NCBI RefSeq assembly: GCF_900115475.1
Contig: NZ_FOWP01000009.1
Coordinates: 150,941 to 214,940, forward strand
From: Ectopseudomonas composti
GTDB taxonomy: Bacteria > Pseudomonadota > Gammaproteobacteria > Pseudomonadales > Pseudomonadaceae
Reading direction: 5' to 3'
Length of the DNA: 64,000 nucleotides
Part shown: positions 35,064 to 42,848 of the stretch, piece by piece
How the letters are laid out: each line of letters opens with the position of its first letter
How positions within the stretch are numbered: position 1 is the stretch's first letter
Made by a program: the position numbers and the translations under genes
Notes under the pieces: model-generated
What the model saw: only the letters and a program-made list of their open reading frames with translations
What the model was told of the DNA's origin: nothing
The model's database searches: none

Positions 35064-36041
35064 TCAGGTCAGGTGTTCACGCAGGGCCGCGCCGGCCTGT
35101 TGCATGGCCGTGCGTACGGCAGGTACCTCGGCGATCACGTTGAGCAGGCCGTAGTCGTGGATCATGCCGTTGTAGCGCACGGCGCTGACCGCCACCCCGG
35201 CCGCGCCCAGGCGGCGCGCGTAGGCTTCGCCTTCGTCGCGCAGCACGTCCATCTCGGCGGTCTGCACCAGTGCCGGCGGCAGGCCTTTCAACTGCTCCAG
35301 GCTGGCGCGCAGCGGCGATGCATGGATCTCGTTACGTTGCTTGGGGTCGGTGGTGTAGTTGTCCCAAAACCACTCCATCATCGCGCGCGTCAGGAAGTGG
35401 CCCTCGGCGAACTGGTTGTAGGACGCGTTGTTGAAACTGGCGTCGGTCACCGGCCAAAGCAGCAACTGGAAGCGCAGCGTCGGCGTTCCGGCTTCCTTGG
35501 CCTTGATGGCGACCACAGCGGCCATGTTGCCGCCGACGCTGTTACCGGCTACGGCCAGGCGAGCCCCGTCGATACCGATCTGGCTGCCGTTGTCGGCCAC
35601 CCATTGGGTGGCGGCGTAGGCCTGGTTGATCGCGGTCGGGTACTTGGCCTCCGGCGACGGCGTGTAGTCGACGTAGATCGCGGCGGTGCCGGAGCCCACC
35701 ACCAGATCGCGGATCAGGCGTTCGTGGGTCGGGTAGTCGCCTAGCACCCAACCGCCACCGTGGAAGAACATGAAACCCGGCAGGTTGCCTTGACTGCCCG
35801 TAGGGCGCACCACCACCAGCTTGAGCGTCTGCCCGGCGATTTCAATGCGCTGCTCGCGAGTCTCCACGCCTGACAGGTCGACGCTTACCGAGGCTTGAGC
35901 GCCGGTGAGCACCCCACGAGCCTCCCCGGGTGGGAGTTGTTCGAGCGGTGTACCGCCACCGGCGGCCAGGGCTTCGAGAAAGGACTGGGTGGTGGATTCG
36001 ACGCCGGGACTACCGGCGCCCAGGTTGGCGATGGGCTGCAT
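35064..36041 (-). CDS. HSL-type alpha/beta hydrolase (esterase)
   Basis: A 325-residue hormone-sensitive-lipase-family esterase. The HGGG oxyanion motif lies near residue 94 (MFFHGGGWVLGDY). The nucleophile elbow is GNSVGGN near 168, and the acid/histidine positions are DVLRDEGEAYA near 268 and MIHDYGLL near 298. It hydrolyses short-chain esters. It is on the same strand as the YcaC-like gene, 138 bp upstream of it, so it could start that operon. Confidence 0.85.
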   Translation of the reverse strand: MQPIANLGAGSPGVESTTQSFLEALAAGGGTPLEQLPPGEARGVLTGAQASVSVDLSGVETREQRIEIAGQTLKLVVVRPTGSQGNLPGFMFFHGGGWVLGDYPTHERLIRDLVVGSGTAAIYVDYTPSPEAKYPTAINQAYAATQWVADNGSQIGIDGARLAVAGNSVGGNMAAVVAIKAKEAGTPTLRFQLLLWPVTDASFNNASYNQFAEGHFLTRAMMEWFWDNYTTDPKQRNEIHASPLRASLEQLKGLPPALVQTAEMDVLRDEGEAYARRLGAAGVAVSAVRYNGMIHDYGLLNVIAEVPAVRTAMQQAGAALREHLT

Positions 36042-36198
36042 GGCGGATGACCTCGTGGTGGCTGAAGATGATGTCGCGCGACTGCGTCGATCATCTTCGG
36101 CTCGGGTGCTGAGCCGCGCTTGGATCGGTCTGCCGTTTTGGCATCAGGCTGCTATCGGGCTGCTAGAGTGAGGGCGAAGGCTCAAGCGCGAGGTGCTC

Positions 36199-37626
36199 AT
36201 GGCAGAGGAAAGTCGCAAGCTGGGCGTGGGCTCGCTTACGGCATTGGTGGTGGGTTCGATGGTGGGCGGTGGCATCTTCTCGCTGCCGCAGAATATCGCC
36301 GCCCGGGCCGATGTCGGGGCCGTGCTGATCGGCTGGGGCATCACCGCGGTGGGCATGCTGGCGCTGGCCTTCGTGTTCCAGAGCCTGGCCAACCGCAAGC
36401 CGGAATTGGACGGTGGTGTGTACGTCTATGCCAAGGCGGGTCTTGGCGACTACATGGGCTTCTCGTCGGCCTGGGGCTATTGGATCAGCGCCTGGCTGGG
36501 CAACGTCGGCTATTTCGTCCTGCTGTTCTCGACCCTGGGGTATTTCTTTCCGGCATTCGGTGAGGGCAATACGCCGCTGGCCATTGGCTGCGCCTCGGTG
36601 CTGCTGTGGTGCGTGCATGCCCTGGTGCTGCGCGGGATCAAGGAGGCAGCGCTGATCAACCTGATCACCACCGTGGCCAAGCTGGTGCCGATCCTGCTGT
36701 TCATCGTCATCGTCGGCCTGGCCTTCGACCGCGAGATTTTCACCCGTGATATCTGGGGGCGCAGCAACCCGCAGTTCGGTAGCGTGCTGGAGCAGGTGCG
36801 CAACATGATGCTGGTCACCGTGTTCGTGTTCATCGGCATCGAGGGCGCCAGCGTCTATTCTTCACGCGCCGAACGGCGCAGTGATGTTGGCAAGGCCACG
36901 GTGATGGGTTTTCTTGGTGTGCTGGCGCTGCTGATGTTGGTCAACCTGCTGTCGTTGGGGGTGATGAGCCAGCCCGAACTGGCAGCGCTGCAGAACCCCT
37001 CCATGGCCGGGGTGCTGGAGCATGTAGTGGGGCGCTGGGGGGCGATCTTCATCAGCATCGGCCTGGCAGTTTCGCTGCTGGGAGCGTTGCTGTCCTGGGC
37101 GCTGCTGTGCGCGGAGATTCTCTTCGTCTCGGCCAAGGACGGCACCATGCCGGCCTTCCTGCGTCGGGAAAATGCCAACCAGGTGCCGTCCAATGCGCTG
37201 TGGCTGACCAATACGATGATCCAGCTGTTCCTCCTGATCATCCTGTTCGCTCAGGGCACCTATCTGTCGCTGATCTACCTGGCGTCGTCGATGATTCTGG
37301 TGCCGTACCTGTGGTCGTCGGTCTATGCCTTGCTGCTGGTGCTGCGCGGCGAAACCTACGAGGCGCAGGTCGGCGTGCGCCGCAAGGACCTGCTGGCCGG
37401 TCTGCTGGCGACGCTCTATGCCATCTTGCTGCTGTATGCCGGTGGGGTGAAGTACCTGCTGCTCTCGGCGCTGCTCTACGCCCCTGGCGTGCTGCTGTTT
37501 CACCAGGCCAAGAGGGAGTTGGGGAATGTGCTGTTCAGGCGCTATGAGTGGCTGATCTTCATTGCTGTGTTGCTGACCGCGCTGCTGGCAGGCTATGGGC
37601 TGTACAGCGGGCATCTGAGTCTGTGA
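36199..37626 (+). CDS. Basic amino acid/polyamine antiporter (APA family, ArcD-like)
   Basis: A 475-residue transporter with twelve to thirteen membrane segments and the APC-family start GSLTALVVGSMVGGGIFSLPQNIAA. The GIEGASVYSSRAERRSDVGKAT motif near 218 and VPSNALWLTN near 330 are typical of ArcD/arginine:ornithine-type antiporters. The GTG at 36193 is possible, but GAGG precedes the ATG at 36199 by 6 nt. No arc genes are nearby, so the substrate is uncertain. Confidence 0.85.
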   Translation: MAEESRKLGVGSLTALVVGSMVGGGIFSLPQNIAARADVGAVLIGWGITAVGMLALAFVFQSLANRKPELDGGVYVYAKAGLGDYMGFSSAWGYWISAWLGNVGYFVLLFSTLGYFFPAFGEGNTPLAIGCASVLLWCVHALVLRGIKEAALINLITTVAKLVPILLFIVIVGLAFDREIFTRDIWGRSNPQFGSVLEQVRNMMLVTVFVFIGIEGASVYSSRAERRSDVGKATVMGFLGVLALLMLVNLLSLGVMSQPELAALQNPSMAGVLEHVVGRWGAIFISIGLAVSLLGALLSWALLCAEILFVSAKDGTMPAFLRRENANQVPSNALWLTNTMIQLFLLIILFAQGTYLSLIYLASSMILVPYLWSSVYALLLVLRGETYEAQVGVRRKDLLAGLLATLYAILLLYAGGVKYLLLSALLYAPGVLLFHQAKRELGNVLFRRYEWLIFIAVLLTALLAGYGLYSGHLSL

Positions 37627-37697
37627 ACGGGCTTGGAGGTTGCGGGCTGGAGGTGGATAATCGGCGCCTGCATTTTCCCTCTGGCTCTTGTCCTTCC

Positions 37698-38066
37698 ATG
37701 TGCAAACGGCTACGTACCGCTCTTGTCTGCCTCTTGATACTGGCCTTGCCGATTCAGGCAATGGCTGCGTTCGGCATGCAGCTTTGCCAGCAGGTGCATG
37801 GCAGCAGCGCGTTGCATGGGATGCCCGATCACGGCGCTGAGCATGCCGTGATGATGGATGCCGAGCACTCGAAGCCCGCCCATCACCCGACCAACGCCGC
37901 CTCCTGCAGCCTCTGCGCGTTCTGCGTCAGTGCGGTGGTGATCGACCAGCCCTTGGTTTACGCCGGGCAGATACACCGTTCAGAGCCGCCTCGGACATTG
38001 AGCGAACGCCTGGTTTCCATCGTGCCGGGCACACCCGAGCGTCCACCCCGTCCGTCTTTCTTCTGA
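37698..38066 (+). CDS. DUF2946-like exported protein, metal-related
   Basis: A 122-residue protein with a signal peptide (LALPIQAMA near residue 22). The mature part is rich in His, Met and Cys (HGMPDHGAEHAVMMD, HPTNAASCSLCAFC). This is the pattern of DUF2946-type proteins found with copper- or cobalt-zinc-cadmium-resistance genes. A metal-binding periplasmic role is inferred. The ATG at 37698 was chosen because the signal peptide starts there. It is 99 bp upstream of the cupredoxin gene on the same strand. Confidence 0.65.
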   Translation: MCKRLRTALVCLLILALPIQAMAAFGMQLCQQVHGSSALHGMPDHGAEHAVMMDAEHSKPAHHPTNAASCSLCAFCVSAVVIDQPLVYAGQIHRSEPPRTLSERLVSIVPGTPERPPRPSFF

Positions 38067-38165
38067 CCGAACACCTTTCACTGCGGTACGAGCCTGGCTG
38101 TAGCAGCCGGTTTGCCGTGTGCGCCTCGCTGCGCGCAAACGATACGAATGATGGGAGATGGATAG

Positions 38166-38675
38166 ATGAAACGACGTGCTTACACCCTGACCGCTCTGGC
38201 ACTTGTTGCGCTGCTGACCGCGCTGCACACCCAGGCGCATGAAGACAGTCACGCTGGGCATGGCGCCATGAACATGATGGATCACGGGCCAGAGCAAAAG
38301 CCTTGGGGCATTGCCGGGCAGGTCGACCAGGTCGATCGCACCGTGGAGATTCGCATGGGTGACAACATGCGCTTCAGCCCCGAGAGATTGCAGGTCAGGC
38401 AGGGTGAGACCATCCGCTTCGTCCATCACAACGATGGCAAGTTGCTGCACGAGTTCGTGCTGGGAACGCGGCAGACGCTGGATGAGCATGCCGCCGAGAT
38501 GCTCAAGGCTCCGGGCATGGCGCATGGAGAGGCGTATATGGCGCATGTCGCGCCAAAGGCGCAGGGCGAGATGATCTGGACGTTCAACCGAGCCGGCGAA
38601 TTCGAGTTCGCCTGCCTGATCGCCGGGCATTACCAGGCCGGTATGCGCGGCAGCATCGAGGTGCTGGCTGACTAA
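38166..38675 (+). CDS. Periplasmic cupredoxin-like protein
   Basis: A 169-residue exported protein: signal peptide to about residue 24 (LHTQA), a His/Met-rich stretch (HEDSHAGHGAMNMMDHG), then a plastocyanin-like domain. The type-1 copper ligands are visible: H in LLHEFVLG, C in FACLIAGH, H in GHYQ, and M in AGMRG. It would carry or bind copper in the periplasm, with the preceding DUF2946-like protein. The ATG follows GATGGGAGATGGATAG. Confidence 0.85.
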   Translation: MKRRAYTLTALALVALLTALHTQAHEDSHAGHGAMNMMDHGPEQKPWGIAGQVDQVDRTVEIRMGDNMRFSPERLQVRQGETIRFVHHNDGKLLHEFVLGTRQTLDEHAAEMLKAPGMAHGEAYMAHVAPKAQGEMIWTFNRAGEFEFACLIAGHYQAGMRGSIEVLAD

Positions 38676-38690
38676 GGCGGGGTAGGGGAA

Positions 38691-38717
38691 GGCCGCGACC
38701 CAGGTGGGGTCGCGGCC
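38691..38717. terminator. Bidirectional hairpin between the cupredoxin and HU genes
   Basis: GGCCGCGACCC (38691-38701) and GGGTCGCGGCC (38707-38717) form a perfect 11-bp stem with a 5-nt loop. It lies between convergent genes. There is no strong T run, but its position fits a shared terminator. Confidence 0.65.
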
Positions 38718-38727
38718 AGACTCTGAA

Positions 38728-39006
38728 TCAGTTCAGCGCGTCGGTCAGGGCCTTGGCAGGCACCAGCTTGACCACTTTCTTGGCCGCGATCTCGATGCTC
38801 TTGCCGGTCTGCGGGTTGCGGCCGGTACGGGCAGGGCGCTCGCTCACTTTCAGTTTGCCGACGCCCGGCAGGGTGATCTCACCGTCGTTTTCCAGTGCGT
38901 CGCCGACAATTTCGCCCAGCTGATCGATCAGGGTGCGGACAGTGGCTTTGGGCAGGGAAACGGCCTCGGCCAGGTCGCTGATCAGTTGGTCTTTGGTGAT
39001 TGCCAT
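38728..39006 (-). CDS. HU-family DNA-binding protein
   Basis: A 92-residue HU/IHF-type nucleoid protein: MAITKDQLISDLAEAVSLPK start, GEITLPGVGKLKVSERPAR with the beta-arm and RTGRNPQTGKSIEIAAKK at the DNA-binding arm tip. The open frame to 39261 is ignored because the ATG at 39006 gives the exact family start and follows CGGAGTTACATC. It is distinct from canonical HupB (this form ends KALTDALN). It stands alone. Confidence 0.9.
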   Translation of the reverse strand: MAITKDQLISDLAEAVSLPKATVRTLIDQLGEIVGDALENDGEITLPGVGKLKVSERPARTGRNPQTGKSIEIAAKKVVKLVPAKALTDALN

Positions 39007-39142
39007 GATGTAACTCCGTTTGCAGGTGAGAGGTTCGGCGCGGCAGACACGAGGCTGCACAGCCGAAAACGTGGGAAAGCTAGCACAAAAGGGATGGCTC
39101 GGCAGCGCCTGATGGGCTTTACCGATAGGGCTTAGTGTCGCA

Positions 39143-40735
39143 TCAGTCCTGGTGGTTCCAGCGTGCGACCAAAAAACGCAGTCGGCCGCTGATGCCGGGC
39201 TCACTGGCGCTGTCAAACGGCACTTCGATCTCCAAGCTTCCATCTTGCTGAATGTTGCCATCGAGTTTGCGGTCTGCGCTGTGCACGCCCTGGTTCTGCC
39301 AGGCGTGGCTCACTTGCCAGCCACTGTCGGCGTTGGGTGGGGTTATTTCCAGCACCAGGCTGTTGCGGAACAGATAGCTGCCCTCGAAATGCTGGTTGAC
39401 CCATAGTTTGCGCTCCACCTCGTAGTCCGGCACCCGAACGTTGAAGGTCAGGGTATAGGCCAGTCCCTTGCGCCTGCTGTTCACGCGCGCCCGTTCGGCA
39501 AGAAACAGGCTGCCGAGGTACAGCTTGCCGTTCTCCTGCGGTGCCTTGAGCCAGTGCTGGTGGGCGAGACAGGCCACCGAATCCTCCTCGGCGGTGCGCC
39601 GGCTCAGGTACCAGAGCTTGCCTCGCGGGGCGGCGAGTACTTCGAACTGGTACAAGGCGTTAACCGCCTGCCCCTGGCTTTCAGATTTGCGCAGCTCCTT
39701 GGGCAGGGTGATGGCGTCGACTTCGGCCCAGATGTCTACACGCACATCGCCGAACAGAAATCGCGTGAGATTCTGGTAAGCCTCCTCACTGTTGACGATG
39801 CCGAAGTAGCCGGAATGCGCTCGATAGGCGAACGCCTTGGCGCAGGGCGCTGCCGCTTTGTTGCCAGCGTCCAGGCCGCAGAGGGTCGCGTTGTCGATGC
39901 GCACCAGGCCGTCGCTGCCGTGGCCTGCGAAGGTACGCGAGAGGCCGAGGCCGGCTTCGTAGTCCATGCGGTTGGTGCCAACCATGCAGAAGAAACGCTT
40001 CGACGGGAAGCGCGCCTCGGGTAGCCAGTCGACGCGCTCGGTGAGCTTGTAAGCGGCTTCCAGATCGAGAAACGTCGCCAGGCGCTGGCGGTTGAAGTTG
40101 CTGATGTCGCTTAGGTTCAGCCAACTTGGCGGGTTGATGCCGAGCAGGTCGATACCATTGTGTGGCGTGGCGTAGGTAAACACCTTGTCCACCAGTTTGG
40201 CCGCACCACCCGGATCCAGCTTGGCGTTTTGCAGCAGGCCTCGGCAAACCAGGCCACCCATCGAATGGGCCACCAGGTAGCAACGGAAGTCGCTCTTGGT
40301 GATGGCGTTCTTCGGGTTGGCGCACACCAGCTCGCGCACCTTGAGAATCAGCTCGCCAAGCTTGTTGGCGAACACCTCCAGGCTCGGTGTGCTGCCGATA
40401 CCCAGCAGCCGTGAGGCCTCGTCGTAGTAGCGATAGATGATGATCGAGCGGCTTCCCAGCCGGTTATCCGGGTTGGCCGCCCATTCCGGGTCGAGAATGT
40501 CGTAGCCGTCTTCGTACACGTCCTGATAGTCGAACTCCGAGGCCAGGCGGATCACCGGCGACTCGAAGACGAACTTGCGTGGCTGGCGGGTCTTTTCCGC
40601 TACTGCGCGGTAGACGGTAGAGCCGAGGTTGAAGCCGCAGAAGGGGTCGGCACTGGTCTGGTCGATCTCTCCCGGGGTCATGGCGTAGCCACGTACGTAG
40701 ATGATCGGATGGAAGGGGCTATGCGAATTGGCCAT
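39143..40735 (-). CDS. Lipase/esterase-like alpha/beta hydrolase with C-terminal beta domain
   Basis: A 530-residue protein without an obvious signal peptide. The N-terminal 300 residues are an alpha/beta hydrolase of the PGAP1/lipase kind: IIYVRGYAM near 12, nucleophile elbow VAHSMGGLV near 165, and ATPHNG near 198. A C-terminal region (about 360-530) looks beta-rich and may be a separate domain. In Pseudomonas such proteins occur as stand-alone genes, and function is not established. Confidence 0.7.
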   Translation of the reverse strand: MANSHSPFHPIIYVRGYAMTPGEIDQTSADPFCGFNLGSTVYRAVAEKTRQPRKFVFESPVIRLASEFDYQDVYEDGYDILDPEWAANPDNRLGSRSIIIYRYYDEASRLLGIGSTPSLEVFANKLGELILKVRELVCANPKNAITKSDFRCYLVAHSMGGLVCRGLLQNAKLDPGGAAKLVDKVFTYATPHNGIDLLGINPPSWLNLSDISNFNRQRLATFLDLEAAYKLTERVDWLPEARFPSKRFFCMVGTNRMDYEAGLGLSRTFAGHGSDGLVRIDNATLCGLDAGNKAAAPCAKAFAYRAHSGYFGIVNSEEAYQNLTRFLFGDVRVDIWAEVDAITLPKELRKSESQGQAVNALYQFEVLAAPRGKLWYLSRRTAEEDSVACLAHQHWLKAPQENGKLYLGSLFLAERARVNSRRKGLAYTLTFNVRVPDYEVERKLWVNQHFEGSYLFRNSLVLEITPPNADSGWQVSHAWQNQGVHSADRKLDGNIQQDGSLEIEVPFDSASEPGISGRLRFLVARWNHQD

Positions 40736-40931
40736 GGTTGCTCCTGAGGTGGCGTGCGCGTGCCTCGGGAATGCTCATCATGGCCGAACTGCGGGATGCG
40801 ACGAGTGGCGCGGGTGGTCTTGCAGAAGGTTAGCTCAGCGCTGGAGGTTTTCCGGATTTTTGCGCGCGCAGACGGCGACTTGGCAGGGCTCGACTAAGCT
40901 ACTGAGACCTGCCTAATACTGGAGTGCCACC

Positions 40932-42566
40932 ATGCTGCGCGCATTCACCGATCTGGGGTTTCGTTGGAAGATAGCCGTACCCATTCTGTTGCTCGCCGCG
41001 CTGCTGGTGGCCATGGGGACGCTGGGTATGCGCGGCATTACCCAGGTCGCCGAATCCAGCACCACCCTGACCAATCGTCATTTGCCTGCCATCAGTCTGC
41101 TGCTCAATGCTGATCGCGACCTTTATCAGGCGTTTGTCGCCGAGCGTAGCCTGCTCGATGAGGATTCCGGTTCCCACGCTGCCGAGTTGCGCGCCTCGCA
41201 TGCCGAGAACCTGCAGCAGGCCTATGACCGCGTGCACAAGTTCGCTGCGATGCAGCCAGGCAGTGAGGCGCTGGCGCTGGTGGCGGAGTTCGACCGCGGC
41301 TTCGAACGCTGGAAGGCAACCTCGCAACGCGTATTGGAAATGGCCAGCAGCGACCCCAATGCCGCCAGCCGACTGAGTTTCGCAGACAGCGAGGCGCAGT
41401 TCGAAGAGGCGCGCAGCGCCATCGACAAGCTCGGTGAGCTGGAAGACAACGCGGCCAATGCCGTTGGCACCGCAGCCATCGCCCGCGGCGAGGCGCTGGC
41501 CTGGCAGCAGGGGCTGATCATCGCCATCGGCCTGCTGGTGTGCCTGGTGCTGGTGGTGGGTTTCCCGCTGCTGGTTACGCGGCCGTTGCACAACCTGCTT
41601 TACCGTATCGAACAGATTGCTGATGGCGATGGCGATCTGCGCGTGCGTCTGGATGTCATGTCCAAGGATGAACTGGGTAAGCTCAGCCATGCCTTCAACC
41701 GCTTTCTCGACAAGTTGCAGCCGTTGATCAAGGAGGTTGGCCGCGTGACCGGAGAGGTGGCGGATTCGGCCAAGAGCCTGGCCGGCATGGCGGCCGCCAA
41801 TGATCGGCTTATCAGCAGCGAGCATGCCGCGGTCGACCAGGTCAGCACGGCCGCTACCGAGATGAGCGTGGCGGTGCATGAGGTGGCGCGCAACGCGCAG
41901 AATGCCGCCGACGCCGCGCGCCATGCCGAGACGCAGTCGCGTGAAGGCGCCCAGGTGGTGGGGGCGACCATCCATTCGATTCGCCAGTTGGCCCAGGAAG
42001 TGGAAAGCGCCTCCGACACTATTCAGACCCTGGAGCAGGAAACCGCCAACATTGGCGCGGTGCTGGCGGTGATCAAGGGCATTGCCGAGCAGACCAACCT
42101 GCTGGCACTCAACGCCGCCATCGAAGCGGCGCGGGCAGGTGAGCAGGGCCGTGGTTTCGCCGTGGTGGCCGACGAGGTACGGGCACTGGCGGCGCGTACC
42201 CAGGAGTCGACCAAGGACATCCAGCAGATGATCGAGCGCCTACAGGCCGGCGTGCAGAACGCAGTCAAGGCCACGCATTCGGGCAGTGCCCGCGCGCGGC
42301 AGAGCGTTGAACAGGCGGCCGGCGTAGACCAGGCGTTAAGCGTGACCGGCGACTCGGTGCAGCGTATCAACGACATGGCCGCACAGATCGCTACCGCCTG
42401 CGAGGAGCAGAGCAGCGTTACCGAAGAGATCGCGCGCAACATCAGCGATATTCGCGACCTGTCCAACGAAGCGGCGCTGACCTCAGAGCAGAGCACGCGG
42501 GCCAGTCAGCACCTGTCCGAACTGTCCCATGGGTTGGCCCAGCTGGTGGGCCGTTTCCGTGTCTAG
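40932..42566 (+). CDS. Methyl-accepting chemotaxis protein
   Basis: A 544-residue chemoreceptor. TM1 is near 16-34, the periplasmic four-helix-bundle-like sensor about 35-185 (few conserved ligand residues), TM2 near 192-212, HAMP about 213-265, and the signalling domain after it. The hairpin tip AEQTNLLALNAAIEAARAGEQGRGFAVVADEVR is complete. No C-terminal CheR-binding pentapeptide is seen. The ligand is unknown. The ATG follows TGGAGTGCCACC. Its stop is 86 bp before the left SRP RNA copy. Confidence 0.9.
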   Translation: MLRAFTDLGFRWKIAVPILLLAALLVAMGTLGMRGITQVAESSTTLTNRHLPAISLLLNADRDLYQAFVAERSLLDEDSGSHAAELRASHAENLQQAYDRVHKFAAMQPGSEALALVAEFDRGFERWKATSQRVLEMASSDPNAASRLSFADSEAQFEEARSAIDKLGELEDNAANAVGTAAIARGEALAWQQGLIIAIGLLVCLVLVVGFPLLVTRPLHNLLYRIEQIADGDGDLRVRLDVMSKDELGKLSHAFNRFLDKLQPLIKEVGRVTGEVADSAKSLAGMAAANDRLISSEHAAVDQVSTAATEMSVAVHEVARNAQNAADAARHAETQSREGAQVVGATIHSIRQLAQEVESASDTIQTLEQETANIGAVLAVIKGIAEQTNLLALNAAIEAARAGEQGRGFAVVADEVRALAARTQESTKDIQQMIERLQAGVQNAVKATHSGSARARQSVEQAAGVDQALSVTGDSVQRINDMAAQIATACEEQSSVTEEIARNISDIRDLSNEAALTSEQSTRASQHLSELSHGLAQLVGRFRV

Positions 42567-42601
42567 CGTGGCTGTCACGCGTATCTAAGTGTTTGAAGCA
42601 G

Positions 42602-42629
42602 TTGTAAGTTTACGTTTAGCCGTTACAAT
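42602..42629 (+). promoter_or_regulatory. Probable sigma-70 promoter of the left ffs copy
   Basis: TTGTAA (42602-42607) and TACAAT (42624-42629) with a 16-nt spacer fit a sigma-70 promoter. Initiation near 42637 would leave a leader of about 25 nt before the mature 4.5S RNA at 42663, matching the leader that RNase P removes in E. coli. Only this copy retains the promoter. Confidence 0.65.
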
Positions 42630-42652
42630 GGCGCGGCTCGTCGCAATGGCGG

Positions 42653-42779
42653 GCAGCGTTATGGTGGCCCTGCCGGTCCCCTCGCAATGATTACCCGTTA
42701 ACCTGGTCAGGCCCGGAAGGGAGCAGCCACAGCGGGAACATCGTGTGCCGGGGTGTGGCTGGTGGGGTCCACCTCCAGT
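42653..42779. repeat. Left attachment repeat (attL), 127-bp direct repeat containing ffs
   Basis: Bases 42653-42779 are identical to 51047-51173 over all 127 positions. The bases just outside differ on both sides (G versus A before, G versus T after). The repeat spans the whole mature SRP RNA. A complete tyrosine recombinase starts 70 bp inside. This pattern defines an integrated element with the SRP RNA gene as attachment site. Confidence 0.92.
42663..42776 (+). ncRNA. ffs: 4.5S RNA (signal recognition particle RNA), promoter-bearing copy
   Basis: The small bacterial SRP RNA, which with Ffh (not in this window) targets nascent membrane proteins. The universal core GGTCAGGCCCGGAAGGGAGC, the tetraloop region and the return strand GTGTGCCGGG are present. 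GGTGG at the start pairs with CCACC at the end, closing a rod of about 114 nt. It matches E. coli 4.5S RNA in layout and size. This copy has the native promoter but no visible terminator: the integrase gene begins 72 bp later. Confidence 0.95.
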
Positions 42780-42790
42780 GACTTAAGTCA
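42779..42790. other. 12-bp perfect palindrome at the attL inner edge
   Basis: TGACTTAAGTCA overlaps the last base of the repeat and the first eleven element-specific bases. It is a candidate binding site for the integrase or an excisionase-like factor. It is absent from the right copy's flank. Confidence 0.4.
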
Positions 42791-42825
42791 TTGATTCTGA
42801 ACGGTTTTTCACTCCAATCCACGCA

Positions 42826-42846
42826 GTGGTACAAGGAGTGATACAT
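42826..42846. other. Candidate left arm-type integrase sites
   Basis: GTGGTACAA (42826-42834) and the related GTGATACAT (42838-42846) lie in tandem between attL and the integrase start. Exact GTGGTACAA copies recur twice near the right end (50889, 50913). This is the pattern expected for arm-binding sites of a lambda-type recombinase. Confidence 0.5.
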
Positions 42847-42848
42847 CC

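Noticed and set aside
42653..42779. Attachment repeat as a tRNA or tmRNA gene
   Set aside because: No cloverleaf, anticodon loop or CCA end is present. The conserved SRP core and closing stem identify the 4.5S RNA.
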